DNA of 64,000 nucleotides from an uncultured Lachnospiraceae bacterium (lineage in GTDB: Bacteria; Bacillota; Clostridia; Lachnospirales; Lachnospiraceae), in NCBI GenBank assembly GCA_910584965.1, contig CAJUDZ010000018.1:6376-70375 (forward strand), read 5' to 3'. The first letter of the stretch is position 1. Each line of letters starts with the position of its first letter. The notes under the pieces were generated by a model. It did no database searches, was not told the DNA's origin, and was given only the letters and a program-made list of their open reading frames with translations. The position numbers and the translations under genes are program-made. Shown here one piece after another: positions 7,725-16,204 of the stretch.

Positions 7725-8609
7725 ATGATTTACTTGTCACATTTTGAATTTCCGGACAGGGAAGTGGAATATAGTTTTACGATGAACCAGAAAAGGACAT
7801 GTTATGATACTTTTTATCCTTTCCTGATTTTATCCGAACATCGGCTGCGGGAGCTTGATTTTGAGCCTGTGACCATTCTGTACGGCGGCAACGGTTCCGG
7901 TAAGACGACGGCGCTGAACGTGATTGCGGAAAAACTGGGACTGGAGCGGGATACGCTGTACAACCGTTCTAATTTTTTTGAAGATTATACGAGGCTGTGC
8001 AGCTGCCGGGGCAATGAAGCGGACGGCGGTAAACGGCGGATGCCCAGAATGCCGAAGGGCAGCAGAATCATCACAAGCGACGATGTGTTTGACTTCATGC
8101 TGAACCTGCGGAGCATCAATGACGGCATTGACCGGAAGAGAGAAGATTTACTGGACGATTATCTGGATACGAAATATTCACAGTTTACGATGCGGTCGAT
8201 GGAAGACTACGAGCAGCTGAAGAAGGTTTGCGCCGCCCGAAGCAGCACGCAGTCTAAATTTGTACGTCAAAACCTGATGGATAATGTGCGCGAGCATTCC
8301 AACGGAGAAAGCGCTTTCCTTTATTTTACGGATAAGATCAGGGAAAACGGTCTTTATCTGCTGGACGAGCCGGAGAACAGCCTGTCGCCCGCAAGGCAGC
8401 AGGAGTTACTGAAATTTCTCGAAGACTCTGCCCGTTTCTTCGGGTGTCAGTTTATTATCGCTACCCATTCCCCCTTTCTGCTATCCATGCGCGGCGCCAA
8501 AATATACGATATGGACGAAGAAACGGTGGATGTAAAACGTTGGACCGAACTCGAAAATGTCAGGATATATTATGAGTTTTTCAAAAAATACGAGCGGGAA
8601 TTCGGATAG
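7725..8609 (+). CDS. Stand-alone AAA ATPase (AAA_21/ABC-like ATP-binding)
   Basis: A protein of 294 residues. Walker A is GGNGSGKTT at about residues 54-62, Walker B is LYLLDEPENSLSPARQQEL at about 214-232, and an H-switch ATHSPFLLS lies at about 248-256. This is the layout of OLD/RecF-like ATPases with a short coiled insert, without a TOPRIM or other effector domain. Length is normal for predicted ATP-binding proteins of this group. GGAGG lies 9 bases before the start. It is cytoplasmic. Relatives of this ATPase fold serve in DNA repair and phage defence, but no partner nuclease is adjacent, so function is undetermined. Confidence 0.82.
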   Translation: MIYLSHFEFPDREVEYSFTMNQKRTCYDTFYPFLILSEHRLRELDFEPVTILYGGNGSGKTTALNVIAEKLGLERDTLYNRSNFFEDYTRLCSCRGNEADGGKRRMPRMPKGSRIITSDDVFDFMLNLRSINDGIDRKREDLLDDYLDTKYSQFTMRSMEDYEQLKKVCAARSSTQSKFVRQNLMDNVREHSNGESAFLYFTDKIRENGLYLLDEPENSLSPARQQELLKFLEDSARFFGCQFIIATHSPFLLSMRGAKIYDMDEETVDVKRWTELENVRIYYEFFKKYEREFG

Positions 8610-8839
8610 TTTTCATCAAGCCGCAATATCAGTGAATCATTCGTCGGAATTTGTCATAAAGGCCGGCCGGACAGCGAAACATTTTATATAGAAGAAAAAA
8701 TTCTTGCGTCAACGGGGCTGTTCGGTAAATTTCGGCGGCAGCCGCCGGACAAATCTCAGAAAATAGAAGTATCATTTTCCTTTCGGATATGTTATCCTGA
8801 ACATAACAAAGAACCGCCGGAGACAGCGGAGAAACAAAG

Positions 8840-8893
8840 ATGAAAAGATATGCGATGCAGGAGAGGGGCGTAAGACGCTCCGCAAGACGGTAA
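8840..8893 (+). CDS. Possible 17-codon leader ORF before recQ
   Basis: ATG 8840 has GGAG 8 bases upstream, and the frame ends at TAA 8893, three bases before the recQ ATG. recQ itself lacks a clear ribosome binding site, so translational coupling is plausible. The peptide is basic (five Arg, one Lys). Tentative: it is too short to judge by composition. Confidence 0.3.
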   Translation: MKRYAMQERGVRRSARR

Positions 8894-8896
8894 GTT

Positions 8897-10774
8897 ATGG
8901 ATAAATTTGATGTACTGAAGAAATATTTCGGCTATTCCGGGTTCCGGGAGGGACAGGAAGCGCTGATTGACGGGATTTTATCAGGCAGGGATGTGCTCGG
9001 AATCATGCCGACCGGCGCGGGAAAATCCATCTGTTATCAGGTACCGGCGCTGCTTTTTCCGGGCATTACGCTTGTGATATCGCCGTTAATTTCTCTGATG
9101 AAAGATCAGGTACAGGCTTTGAATCAGGCGGGCGTTCATGCCGCCTACATTAACAGTTCCCTGAGCGAATCCCAGATTTCCAAAGCATTGCGGCTGGCGG
9201 CAGCCGGACAATATAAGATTATATATGTGGCGCCTGAACGGCTGGAAACATATGAGTTTCTTTCCTTTGCAAAAGGGGCGGATATTTCAATGCTTACGGT
9301 GGATGAAGCGCATTGTATTTCCCAGTGGGGACAGGATTTTAGGCCGAGCTATCTGAAAATAGTGCAATTCATCGGGCAGCTTGGAAGGCGGCCCGTTATC
9401 AGCGCTTTTACCGCGACAGCGACGGAAACAGTCAAAGAGGATATTGTCTGCGTGCTCGGTTTGCAGGAGCCGGATGTGCTTGTGACCGGGTTTGACCGTA
9501 AAAATCTGTACTTTGCGGTGGAAACGCCGCGGAAAAAAGACAGTTATGTCATAAATTATATCGGGGAGCATGTATCGGAAAGCGGCATCATATACTGCGC
9601 CACCAGGAAAAATGTGGATGCGTTGTATGAAAAGCTGTGCGCGGAGGGGATTCAAGCGGCCAGATACCATGCCGGCCTCACCGGAGAAGAGCGGAAACAG
9701 AACCAGGAAGACTTTATTTACGATACCCGTCCGGTCATGATTGCGACGAACGCTTTCGGGATGGGCATCGATAAATCCAACGTCCGTTATGTAATCCATT
9801 ACAATATGCCTCAGAGCCTGGAAAACTATTATCAGGAAGCCGGCCGCGCCGGAAGAGACGGCGGGAAAGCGGAATGTATTCTGCTCTATTCGGCACAGGA
9901 TGTCATGATTAACCGCTTTTTGCTGGATAACAAGGAGCAGAACGGAGAATATACGGCGGAAGAAACGGAAGCGGTCAGGGAGCGGGACGAAGAACGGCTG
10001 AAAAAGATGACCTATTATTGTATGACGCCGCACTGTCTGCGGGAATACATTCTGCGTTATTTTGGGGAAAAAGGAGCGGCGTATTGCGGAAACTGTCTGA
10101 ACTGCCTCCGGGAATTTGTGGAAGAGGATGTGACGGAAACGGCGATGCGTATTCTTTCCTGTATCCGGGAAGTCAGGCAGCGATACGGCATCAATGTGAT
10201 TGCCGGGATGCTGGCGGGAGACGACCGCGCGAAACTGCGGGAATACGGTATGTTTTCCTATCGGTCCTATGGAATCTTAAAGCCGATGCGGGAAGTGGAA
10301 ATCAAGCAGATCATTAACCAGATGCTGGTGGAAGGACTGCTTTTTGTAACAAATGATAAATATGCCATTTTGAAGATTACGGAGAGGGCGGAGATTATGT
10401 CAGAAAATGACGAACGTGTCATATTGAGAAAACCGAAGGAAGAGCCGAAGGCGGAAAAAGGCGCCGCAGGTAAAAAAGCGTCCGCCGGAACGAGGCGTTC
10501 CGATATTTTAAATTCCAGAGGGCTTGAACTGTTTGAACAGCTTCGCGATCTGCGGTCGGCTATCGCGAAAGAAGAGAATATGCCGCCCTATATCATTTTT
10601 GCGGATAAGACGCTGGTGGATATGTGTGTGAGGGTTCCTTTCGATAAAAAGGAAATGCTGAAAGTGACCGGTGTCGGAGAAAATAAATTCAACCGATTCG
10701 GGGAGCGGTTCCTGTCCTGCATCCGGGAATATACCGGCGGAGTACGGGAGAAGTTCTACTTTGGGGAGGAATAA
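8897..10774 (+). CDS. recQ: ATP-dependent DNA helicase RecQ
   Basis: A protein of 625 residues, the usual RecQ length. Walker A (PTGAGKS) is at residues 38-44, DEAH (VDEAHCISQWGQDFRPSY) at about 135-152, and helicase motif VI (QEAGRAGRDG) at about 315-324. A zinc-binding RQC region has Cys clusters (CMTPHCLREY, CGNCLNC) at about 375-405. A winged-helix part follows, then a C-terminal HRDC domain (about 535-615) ending near REKFYFGEE. It unwinds DNA 3'-5' in recombination and fork repair. The stretch PKEEPKAEKGAAGKKASAG is a flexible linker before HRDC. No partner in an operon apart from the possible leader ORF. Confidence 0.96.
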   Translation: MDKFDVLKKYFGYSGFREGQEALIDGILSGRDVLGIMPTGAGKSICYQVPALLFPGITLVISPLISLMKDQVQALNQAGVHAAYINSSLSESQISKALRLAAAGQYKIIYVAPERLETYEFLSFAKGADISMLTVDEAHCISQWGQDFRPSYLKIVQFIGQLGRRPVISAFTATATETVKEDIVCVLGLQEPDVLVTGFDRKNLYFAVETPRKKDSYVINYIGEHVSESGIIYCATRKNVDALYEKLCAEGIQAARYHAGLTGEERKQNQEDFIYDTRPVMIATNAFGMGIDKSNVRYVIHYNMPQSLENYYQEAGRAGRDGGKAECILLYSAQDVMINRFLLDNKEQNGEYTAEETEAVRERDEERLKKMTYYCMTPHCLREYILRYFGEKGAAYCGNCLNCLREFVEEDVTETAMRILSCIREVRQRYGINVIAGMLAGDDRAKLREYGMFSYRSYGILKPMREVEIKQIINQMLVEGLLFVTNDKYAILKITERAEIMSENDERVILRKPKEEPKAEKGAAGKKASAGTRRSDILNSRGLELFEQLRDLRSAIAKEENMPPYIIFADKTLVDMCVRVPFDKKEMLKVTGVGENKFNRFGERFLSCIREYTGGVREKFYFGEE

Positions 10775-10879
10775 GCCCTTTACTTTTCAGGGTGGGAATG
10801 ATACAATAAAACATACATAAAATTTGTGCGATTGACGGAATTATTGTGCAAAATTCACATGGGAAAGGACAGGGGAGTT

Positions 10880-11653
10880 ATGAAGATTGAAGATTTCTGT
10901 GATATGGTCAAATTTGAGAACATAATGGATAACTGGGCGAAGAGTACAGGTCTGGCAACCGTAGCAGTCGGCGCAGACGGCAAGTATATCAGCGAATGTT
11001 ATAATTTCACAGATTTTTGTATTAAATTAACAAGGGGCAGCAAGGAAGGATGCAGACGCTGTGAGAAATGCGATCAGGAAGGACAGGGGGTGTATTCCTG
11101 CCATGCCGGGCTGGTTGATTTTGGGATTCCGATTACATTGAGCGACGGAACGGTACTCGGCAGCGTGATCGGCGGTCAGGTTTTACCGGAAGATCCGGAT
11201 GACAACGCTTTCCGGGCTACGGCAAGAGAGCTCGGCATCAATGAAGAAACTTATATCGAAGCGCTGCATAAAGTAAATGTAAGAACGAGAGAAGAAATTG
11301 AGGCATCTGCCAATCTGCTTGGCGATGTCATTAATATGTTTGTCCGCTCCAGTTATCAGGAGAAACAGAACAAGCACATTCTGGAAAAACTGCGCAACGG
11401 TATTTCGAAGGCGGCCAAAGAGATCGATGCGGCGAATGTAAGCACTTCCCAGATAGCGGCTTTCAGCAAGCGGCAGAACATGCTGGCGTTAAATGCTTCA
11501 ATCGAAGCGGCCCGTGCGGGTGAGAGCGGGAAAGGTTTCGCGGTGGTTGCGGCGGAAGTACAGAAACTTGCGGGCGGAATGGCGGAAACGAGCAGAGAAA
11601 TCAATGAAAGGCTGGCGCATCTTACCGTTACGATCAATGAGTTGAACGATTAG
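10880..11653 (+). CDS. Soluble PocR-domain sensor with short chemoreceptor signalling segment
   Basis: A protein of 257 residues from ATG 10880, preceded by GGGGAG; upstream in-frame ATGs at 10826 and 10859 lack a site. The first about 160 residues form a PocR-like ligand/redox sensor with a Cys-rich patch (CRRCEKCDQEGQGVYSCHAG, about 62-81) and the VDFGIPITLSDGTVLGSVIGGQ stretch. After a helix comes a short piece of the chemotaxis signalling domain with the hallmark LNASIEAARAGESGKGFAVV (about 205-224). There is no membrane helix or HAMP, and the signalling coiled coil is much shorter than the usual 250-300 residues. It may be a cytoplasmic oxygen/metal-responsive receptor. The flagellin-like gene follows within 60 bases. 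Confidence 0.8.
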   Translation: MKIEDFCDMVKFENIMDNWAKSTGLATVAVGADGKYISECYNFTDFCIKLTRGSKEGCRRCEKCDQEGQGVYSCHAGLVDFGIPITLSDGTVLGSVIGGQVLPEDPDDNAFRATARELGINEETYIEALHKVNVRTREEIEASANLLGDVINMFVRSSYQEKQNKHILEKLRNGISKAAKEIDAANVSTSQIAAFSKRQNMLALNASIEAARAGESGKGFAVVAAEVQKLAGGMAETSREINERLAHLTVTINELND

Positions 11654-11713
11654 CGCATCTGCCTTCCGGCAGCCGCGGCATAATTTAAGAAAGGTAAGAA
11701 AGGAGGGATGATC

Positions 11714-12475
11714 ATGAGTATGATGTCAGTCGGCAGAGGAAAGTTTAATATCTATTCCCATATTGCGAGCGGTAAGCGAATCAATTCCGCAAAGGACGAT
11801 GCGGCGGGGCTTGCGATTGCGAAACGGATGAAATTACAGGAAACCGGTCTGAATGTCGGTGCACAGAATGCGCAGATGGGAATCGGCGCGCTGAATACGG
11901 CGGACGGCGCTTTGGACGGTGTGACGGATTATCTGCAGAGAATCCGCGATCTTGCGGTACGGTCGATGAACGGCACCAATTCGCCTTCGGATAAGGCAGT
12001 TTATCAGAGGGAAATCGATCAGATGAAGCAGGGAATCCAGTCGCTTGCGGAAGGTACTACCCTGAATGAGCAGAAGCTGCTTGACGGCAGCATGGCCGAT
12101 CTGGAGCTGGTAACGAATCCGAACGGCGGCAGCAGACACATACAGATGGCGGACGCTACGCTGGAAGCGCTTGGCATCGCAGATCTGGATGTGACTTCCG
12201 GCGATTTCAGCCTGGAAACGATCGATAAGGCGCTGGACATGGTATCGGCGCAGAGGGGAAGCCTGGGGGCTTCCACAAATGGTCTGGAGCGCGCTTACAA
12301 TTATAATACATCCGCGTCCCAGCAGCAGCTAAAGTCCAGAAGCGGTCTGGAAGATCTGGATTTTCCGAAAGCCGTTTCCGAGAAACAGAAGAAAGAACTT
12401 CTATTCCAGTATCAGACATTTATGCTGAAAAAGAAGATGGAAGAAGAGGGTAAAGCAAACAGAATTCTTTTCTGA
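11714..12475 (+). CDS. Atypical flagellin-like protein
   Basis: A protein of 253 residues. It has the flagellin signature ASGKRINSAKDDAAGLAIAKRM near the N-terminus, then GIGALNTADGALDGVTDYLQRIRDLAVRSMNGTNSPSDK and LDMVSAQRGSLGASTNGLERAYNY. The start at 11714 has GGAGG 7 bases upstream. Only about 19 residues precede the signature, so most of the usual N-terminal D0 helix is missing. The C-terminus ends in a charged helix (FMLKKKMEEEGKANRILF) instead of the usual D0 helix rich in small residues. It may be a minor filament component, a secreted flagellin relative or a non-polymerising protein. No other flagellar genes are in the window. Confidence 0.75.
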   Translation: MSMMSVGRGKFNIYSHIASGKRINSAKDDAAGLAIAKRMKLQETGLNVGAQNAQMGIGALNTADGALDGVTDYLQRIRDLAVRSMNGTNSPSDKAVYQREIDQMKQGIQSLAEGTTLNEQKLLDGSMADLELVTNPNGGSRHIQMADATLEALGIADLDVTSGDFSLETIDKALDMVSAQRGSLGASTNGLERAYNYNTSASQQQLKSRSGLEDLDFPKAVSEKQKKELLFQYQTFMLKKKMEEEGKANRILF

Positions 12476-12493
12476 AAAAAGTGAGAATTTTCG

Positions 12494-12528
12494 CCCCGGA
12501 GATGCCGAAACGTATCTCCGGGGATTTT
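12494..12528 (+). terminator. Intrinsic terminator after the flagellin-like gene
   Basis: A perfect 10-bp stem (CCCCGGAGAT, 12494-12503, with 12514-12523) is followed by ATTTT. Confidence 0.85.
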
Positions 12529-12642
12529 CATGCCGGGGGAAGCTGCGGCTGCTTAAACCATTTCCGACAGGTCTTTGAGCTTTGTGCCGAAAAAAGTTTC
12601 GGGGAGCTTTCGGAAATCGGCTTTATCAGGCAAAAAAGCACC

Positions 12643-12670
12643 TTGCATTTATGTCGATATGTGGTATGAT
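12643..12670 (+). promoter_or_regulatory. Probable sigma-A promoter for the MATE gene at 12736
   Basis: TTGCAT (12643-12648), a 16-base spacer and TATGAT (12665-12670). Confidence 0.6.
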
Positions 12671-12735
12671 GAAAAGACTACGGCAAAAGGCCTGTGGGAG
12701 CAGGCGGAAGAATGCGAAAAGGATAAGGTGCGAAA

Positions 12736-14133
12736 ATGTTAAGTAAGACGAAGCGGAAGTTTATCGGGGACAGGGCTTTTTACAAGATGGTGCTGGCGGT
12801 TGCGGTACCGATTATGATTCAGAACGGCATTACCAATTTCGTCGGACTGCTTGACAATATCATGGTCGGTCAGGTGGGCACGGAGCAGATGTCGGGCGTG
12901 GCGATCGTCAACCAGCTGATGATGGTCTATTATCTGTGCGTGTTCGGCGGGCTGGCTGGCGCGGGAATTTTTACGGCGCAGTATTTCGGACAGAAAGACA
13001 ACGAAGGAATCAGGCAGACTTTTCGTTATAAGTTCTGGATGGCGCTCATTCTGACGACGGGAGCGGTTCTGTTGTTTCTGTCTTTTGGGGAAAATCTGAT
13101 TCAGATGTATCTGAACGGGAACAGCGACGGCGGAGATCTTTCAGCCGCGCTTTATCATGGAAAAAATTACATGTGGGTGATGCTTTTTGGACTCCCCGCT
13201 TTTATGATGGTACAGATTTATGTCAGCACCCTGCGCGAATGCGGGGAGACGGTTGTACCGATGAAGGCGGGCATAGCCGCCGTTATGGTGAATCTGTGCC
13301 TGAACTATCTGCTGATTTACGGAAAGTTCGGCCTGCCCGCGTTAGGCGTTGTGGGCGCGGCTGCGGCGACGGTCGTTTCGAGATATGTGGAAGCGTCGAT
13401 TGTCATCGTATGGACGCACAGACATAAAGAAAAGAATCCTTACATAACCGGCGTTTATTCGACGTTAAAAGTGCCGGGGTATCTGGCAAGCAAATTTTTT
13501 ATCAAAGGCGCGCCGCTGCTGATCAATGAGACGATGTGGTCCGCGGGGATGGCGATGCTGACACAGTGCTACTCCCTGCGGGGACTCAGCGTTATTGCGG
13601 GTCTGAACATCGCCAATACCATCAATAATGTATTCAACGTCGTGTTTATCGCGATGGGAGACGCGGTGGCGATTATTATCGGCCAGCTGCTCGGCGCGGG
13701 TAAAATGGAAGAGGCGCGGGATACGGACAACAAGATCATAGCCTTTTCGGTATGCTGCTGCATCGGCGTAGCGGTTTTGATGGTCTGCATCGCACCGCTT
13801 TTCCCGCAGATCTATAATACGACCGACGAGGTAAAGGCGGTGGCGGTACAGTTCATCATTGCCCAGGCAATTTTCATGCCCCAGGCCGCATTCATGCATG
13901 CGACATACTTCACGCTTCGTTCGGGCGGAAAGACGATCGTCACATTTTTATTCGACAGTGTTTTTGTCTGGTGCGTCAGCGTTCCGGTGGCTTACTGTTT
14001 AAGCCGTTTTACGGGAATGCCCGTCATCGCGATTTTTGCGATGGTGCAGATCGCGGACTGGATAAAATGCGTTATCGGCTTTGTTCTTGTAAAAAAAGGC
14101 GTGTGGCTCCAGAACATAGTCGCCAGAGCATAG
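12736..14133 (+). CDS. MATE-family multidrug/metabolite efflux transporter
   Basis: A protein of 465 residues with about 12 predicted membrane helices in two halves, the normal MATE size and topology. Typical features are VPIMIQNGITNFVGLLDNIMVGQVGTEQMSGVAIVNQ at the start of the first half and the repeat of the fold (APLLINETMWSAGMAMLTQCYSLRG) in the second. It is expected to export cationic drugs or metabolites by Na+ or H+ antiport. It is monocistronic, with its own promoter and a strong terminator shared with the convergent XRE gene. A second MATE protein is encoded at 48868-50220; the two are only distantly similar. Confidence 0.93.
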   Translation: MLSKTKRKFIGDRAFYKMVLAVAVPIMIQNGITNFVGLLDNIMVGQVGTEQMSGVAIVNQLMMVYYLCVFGGLAGAGIFTAQYFGQKDNEGIRQTFRYKFWMALILTTGAVLLFLSFGENLIQMYLNGNSDGGDLSAALYHGKNYMWVMLFGLPAFMMVQIYVSTLRECGETVVPMKAGIAAVMVNLCLNYLLIYGKFGLPALGVVGAAAATVVSRYVEASIVIVWTHRHKEKNPYITGVYSTLKVPGYLASKFFIKGAPLLINETMWSAGMAMLTQCYSLRGLSVIAGLNIANTINNVFNVVFIAMGDAVAIIIGQLLGAGKMEEARDTDNKIIAFSVCCCIGVAVLMVCIAPLFPQIYNTTDEVKAVAVQFIIAQAIFMPQAAFMHATYFTLRSGGKTIVTFLFDSVFVWCVSVPVAYCLSRFTGMPVIAIFAMVQIADWIKCVIGFVLVKKGVWLQNIVARA

Positions 14134-14226
14134 GACAAAGCGGCTGTAACCGTGAAGTCCAGCGTATTTATGGACCAAAATGCCACAGCAAAAACCAATT
14201 CAGGGGAGAATGCGAAGCATTCTCAG

Positions 14227-14257
14227 AATCGTCGCCGCCGGGCGACGATTTTTTTAT
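14227..14257. terminator. Bidirectional intrinsic terminator
   Basis: A perfect 10-bp stem (14227-14236 with 14241-14250), a 4-base loop and a run of T. It lies between the convergent MATE and XRE genes. Confidence 0.85.
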
Positions 14258-14718
14258 AACGAATGACGGTAAAGTATGACTGCCGCCGCGGTTGCAATGC
14301 AGAACAGAAAAACTGGCAGCGTGATGCCGGGAAAAAGATCCCAGAAAAAATCGTTCATATGGGAAAGCTGGCGGACCAGCATCAGGATGGAAAAGGCGAT
14401 CAGGTAGATGGCGGTACAACCGAGAATCGTCCTTTTCTTTTGCTCTTTTTTCTTGATTGCATTTTCCAGGTTTTTCTGCTGATTTTCCAGCATTTGGGTT
14501 TTGGCGGACAGGACATCCAGCTCGGACGGTTTTAACAGGGAATCTGTCGTAATATGAAATATTTCACATAATGCGATGATCTTATCCAATTCCGGTACGG
14601 ACTGGCCGCTTTCCCACTTGGAGACAGCCTGCCGCGTTACACCGGCCTCTTCCGCAAGCTGTTCCTGTGTCAGATTATTTGCTTTTCGAAGATTTAGAAT
14701 CTTTTCTGAAAGTTCCAT
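14254..14718 (-). CDS. Membrane-anchored XRE-family regulator
   Basis: A protein of 154 residues from ATG 14718 with GGAGG 6 bases upstream. The longer frame from 15033 overlaps the upstream acyltransferase gene and is rejected. The helix-turn-helix lies at about 3-60 (LTQEQLAEEAGVTRQAVSKWESG). A charged coiled-coil stretch (about 72-97) follows, then two membrane helices (about 99-117 and 127-149). This layout is common in Clostridia, where such proteins may sense membrane state or pair with a nearby membrane protein. The upstream neighbour on the same strand is an integral membrane acyltransferase. Confidence 0.85.
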   Translation of the reverse strand: MELSEKILNLRKANNLTQEQLAEEAGVTRQAVSKWESGQSVPELDKIIALCEIFHITTDSLLKPSELDVLSAKTQMLENQQKNLENAIKKKEQKKRTILGCTAIYLIAFSILMLVRQLSHMNDFFWDLFPGITLPVFLFCIATAAAVILYRHSL

Positions 14719-14878
14719 TTGAGTTCCTCCTGTTTTCCAATATTTTGATACCCGTGTTTCCTGCGGGCAAAAACAGCTTAACAGAACAGGCAGTTGCATT
14801 CCAGCGATCGGGGCAGGAATCTGCGCATCCGACGGTTGCAAAACGGTTCTTTCCATGCCGGCGGCAGGAATGTTTTTC

Positions 14879-15988
14879 TCAGCGCTTTTTTTGCAGGCAT
14901 TCCATACCCCGCCGCAGAAGCAGAGGGATGATAACGCCGGCCGCCAGATAAACCATTTTAAAGTGCTCATTTCCCCGGATAAGGTATTGGTAATCGATAT
15001 TCGTATAATATTGTTCAAAATCAAAATCGGCAAGGAAGCCGGAATGGGCGGCGATGCCGGCCAGAATGATTTTTATGAACATAAAGACCATAACGTGGTG
15101 CATCATGACCGCAAAAGTGTTCCGGCCCAGATATTGTACGGCGCGGCTGTTCCCGGCAGCAGGCGTGAGTAATTTTGCGATGCGGAGCCAGAATGCAATA
15201 CCTGACACAGATGTCACATATGGAATGAGCGGGCCGTTGGCGAAACCGGAACACCAGACCGCAGAAAAGTTCAGACCGTTACAGCACAGATTGAGAAGGG
15301 TCTGGATGCCGATTAAAATCGCGAAATAGGGCAGATTGCCGAGCGTGTCATGTTTTTCCAGCTTTTTGCGGTAAAACTGTCCCATTTGGAAACAGGGGAA
15401 GAGGAAGAGTATTTTCCCCGGCATCTTATAGTATCCCCATACATGGCCGCCGGCGGCCAGATAAACCACCGCCATGCCGACGAGAAGGGAGCCCGCCAGA
15501 TACAGCCATTCCGGAAAACGTTTTGTGACGAGCCGCATCAGGAGATTCATGATCTCGACGATGAATAAGACCGGGACAAACCAGGACGCATAGTTGTAGA
15601 TAAACTGATAGCCGTGCAGAAACGGCGACAGGAAAAGCGTGCCGAAGCCGATCTCTTCTCCCATCGAAAACCCCCGCGTGCGGAGAAAAAGCGCTGTCAG
15701 ACCGTAAATCAGGTTCCAGACCAGATAAGGAAGGAGCAGCCTTTTTACTTTTCTAATGAGATAAGCAAGAGGATGTTCTTCAGCCGTTTCCTTATAAAAA
15801 TAACCGGAAATAAACATAAACAACGGTATATGGAACGAATAATAAGGGAACAGGCCGCCCACCGCCATGACGTCGTAGCCGAGATGCCCGGCGGCGACCA
15901 TGATGATTGCCAGTCCGGACAAGATGCCGAAAGTCATATTGTAAGTTTCTTTTTGAAAAGATTTTTCCGATTCAGCGTTATGTGTCAT
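14879..15988 (-). CDS. Integral membrane acyltransferase (acyltransferase 3 family)
   Basis: A protein of 369 residues with about ten membrane helices. The family's catalytic His lies in the first helix (IIMVAAGHLGYDV, near residue 38), followed by FHIPLFMFISGYFYK and a basic loop RKVKRLLLPYLVWN, all typical of OatA/NodX-like O-acyltransferases. These enzymes move acyl groups across the membrane onto wall polymers, exopolysaccharide or small molecules. GAGG lies 7 bases before the start. There is no extracellular SGNH domain as in OatA. The acceptor is unknown. Confidence 0.88.
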   Translation of the reverse strand: MTHNAESEKSFQKETYNMTFGILSGLAIIMVAAGHLGYDVMAVGGLFPYYSFHIPLFMFISGYFYKETAEEHPLAYLIRKVKRLLLPYLVWNLIYGLTALFLRTRGFSMGEEIGFGTLFLSPFLHGYQFIYNYASWFVPVLFIVEIMNLLMRLVTKRFPEWLYLAGSLLVGMAVVYLAAGGHVWGYYKMPGKILFLFPCFQMGQFYRKKLEKHDTLGNLPYFAILIGIQTLLNLCCNGLNFSAVWCSGFANGPLIPYVTSVSGIAFWLRIAKLLTPAAGNSRAVQYLGRNTFAVMMHHVMVFMFIKIILAGIAAHSGFLADFDFEQYYTNIDYQYLIRGNEHFKMVYLAAGVIIPLLLRRGMECLQKKR

Positions 15989-16204
15989 TTTGATACCTCA
16001 TGTCCATAATGATTTATATATAGTATACTTTGAGATCGGAAAAATGGGAATTGCTTATTTCTGAAAATATACTTTTACTGCCGGATGGATTCTGCTAAAA
16101 TGAGTATGACAGGAAGACGGATTCATGATCGTGCTGCCGGGAAAGAGCATTTTGACGATATCAGAAAGTATCAGAAAGCTATCACAAAGAAAAACAAATA
16201 TTAT

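Noticed and set aside
14719..15033. Upstream extension of the membrane XRE gene
   Set aside because: It overlaps the end of the acyltransferase gene, and the good ribosome site belongs to the start at 14718.
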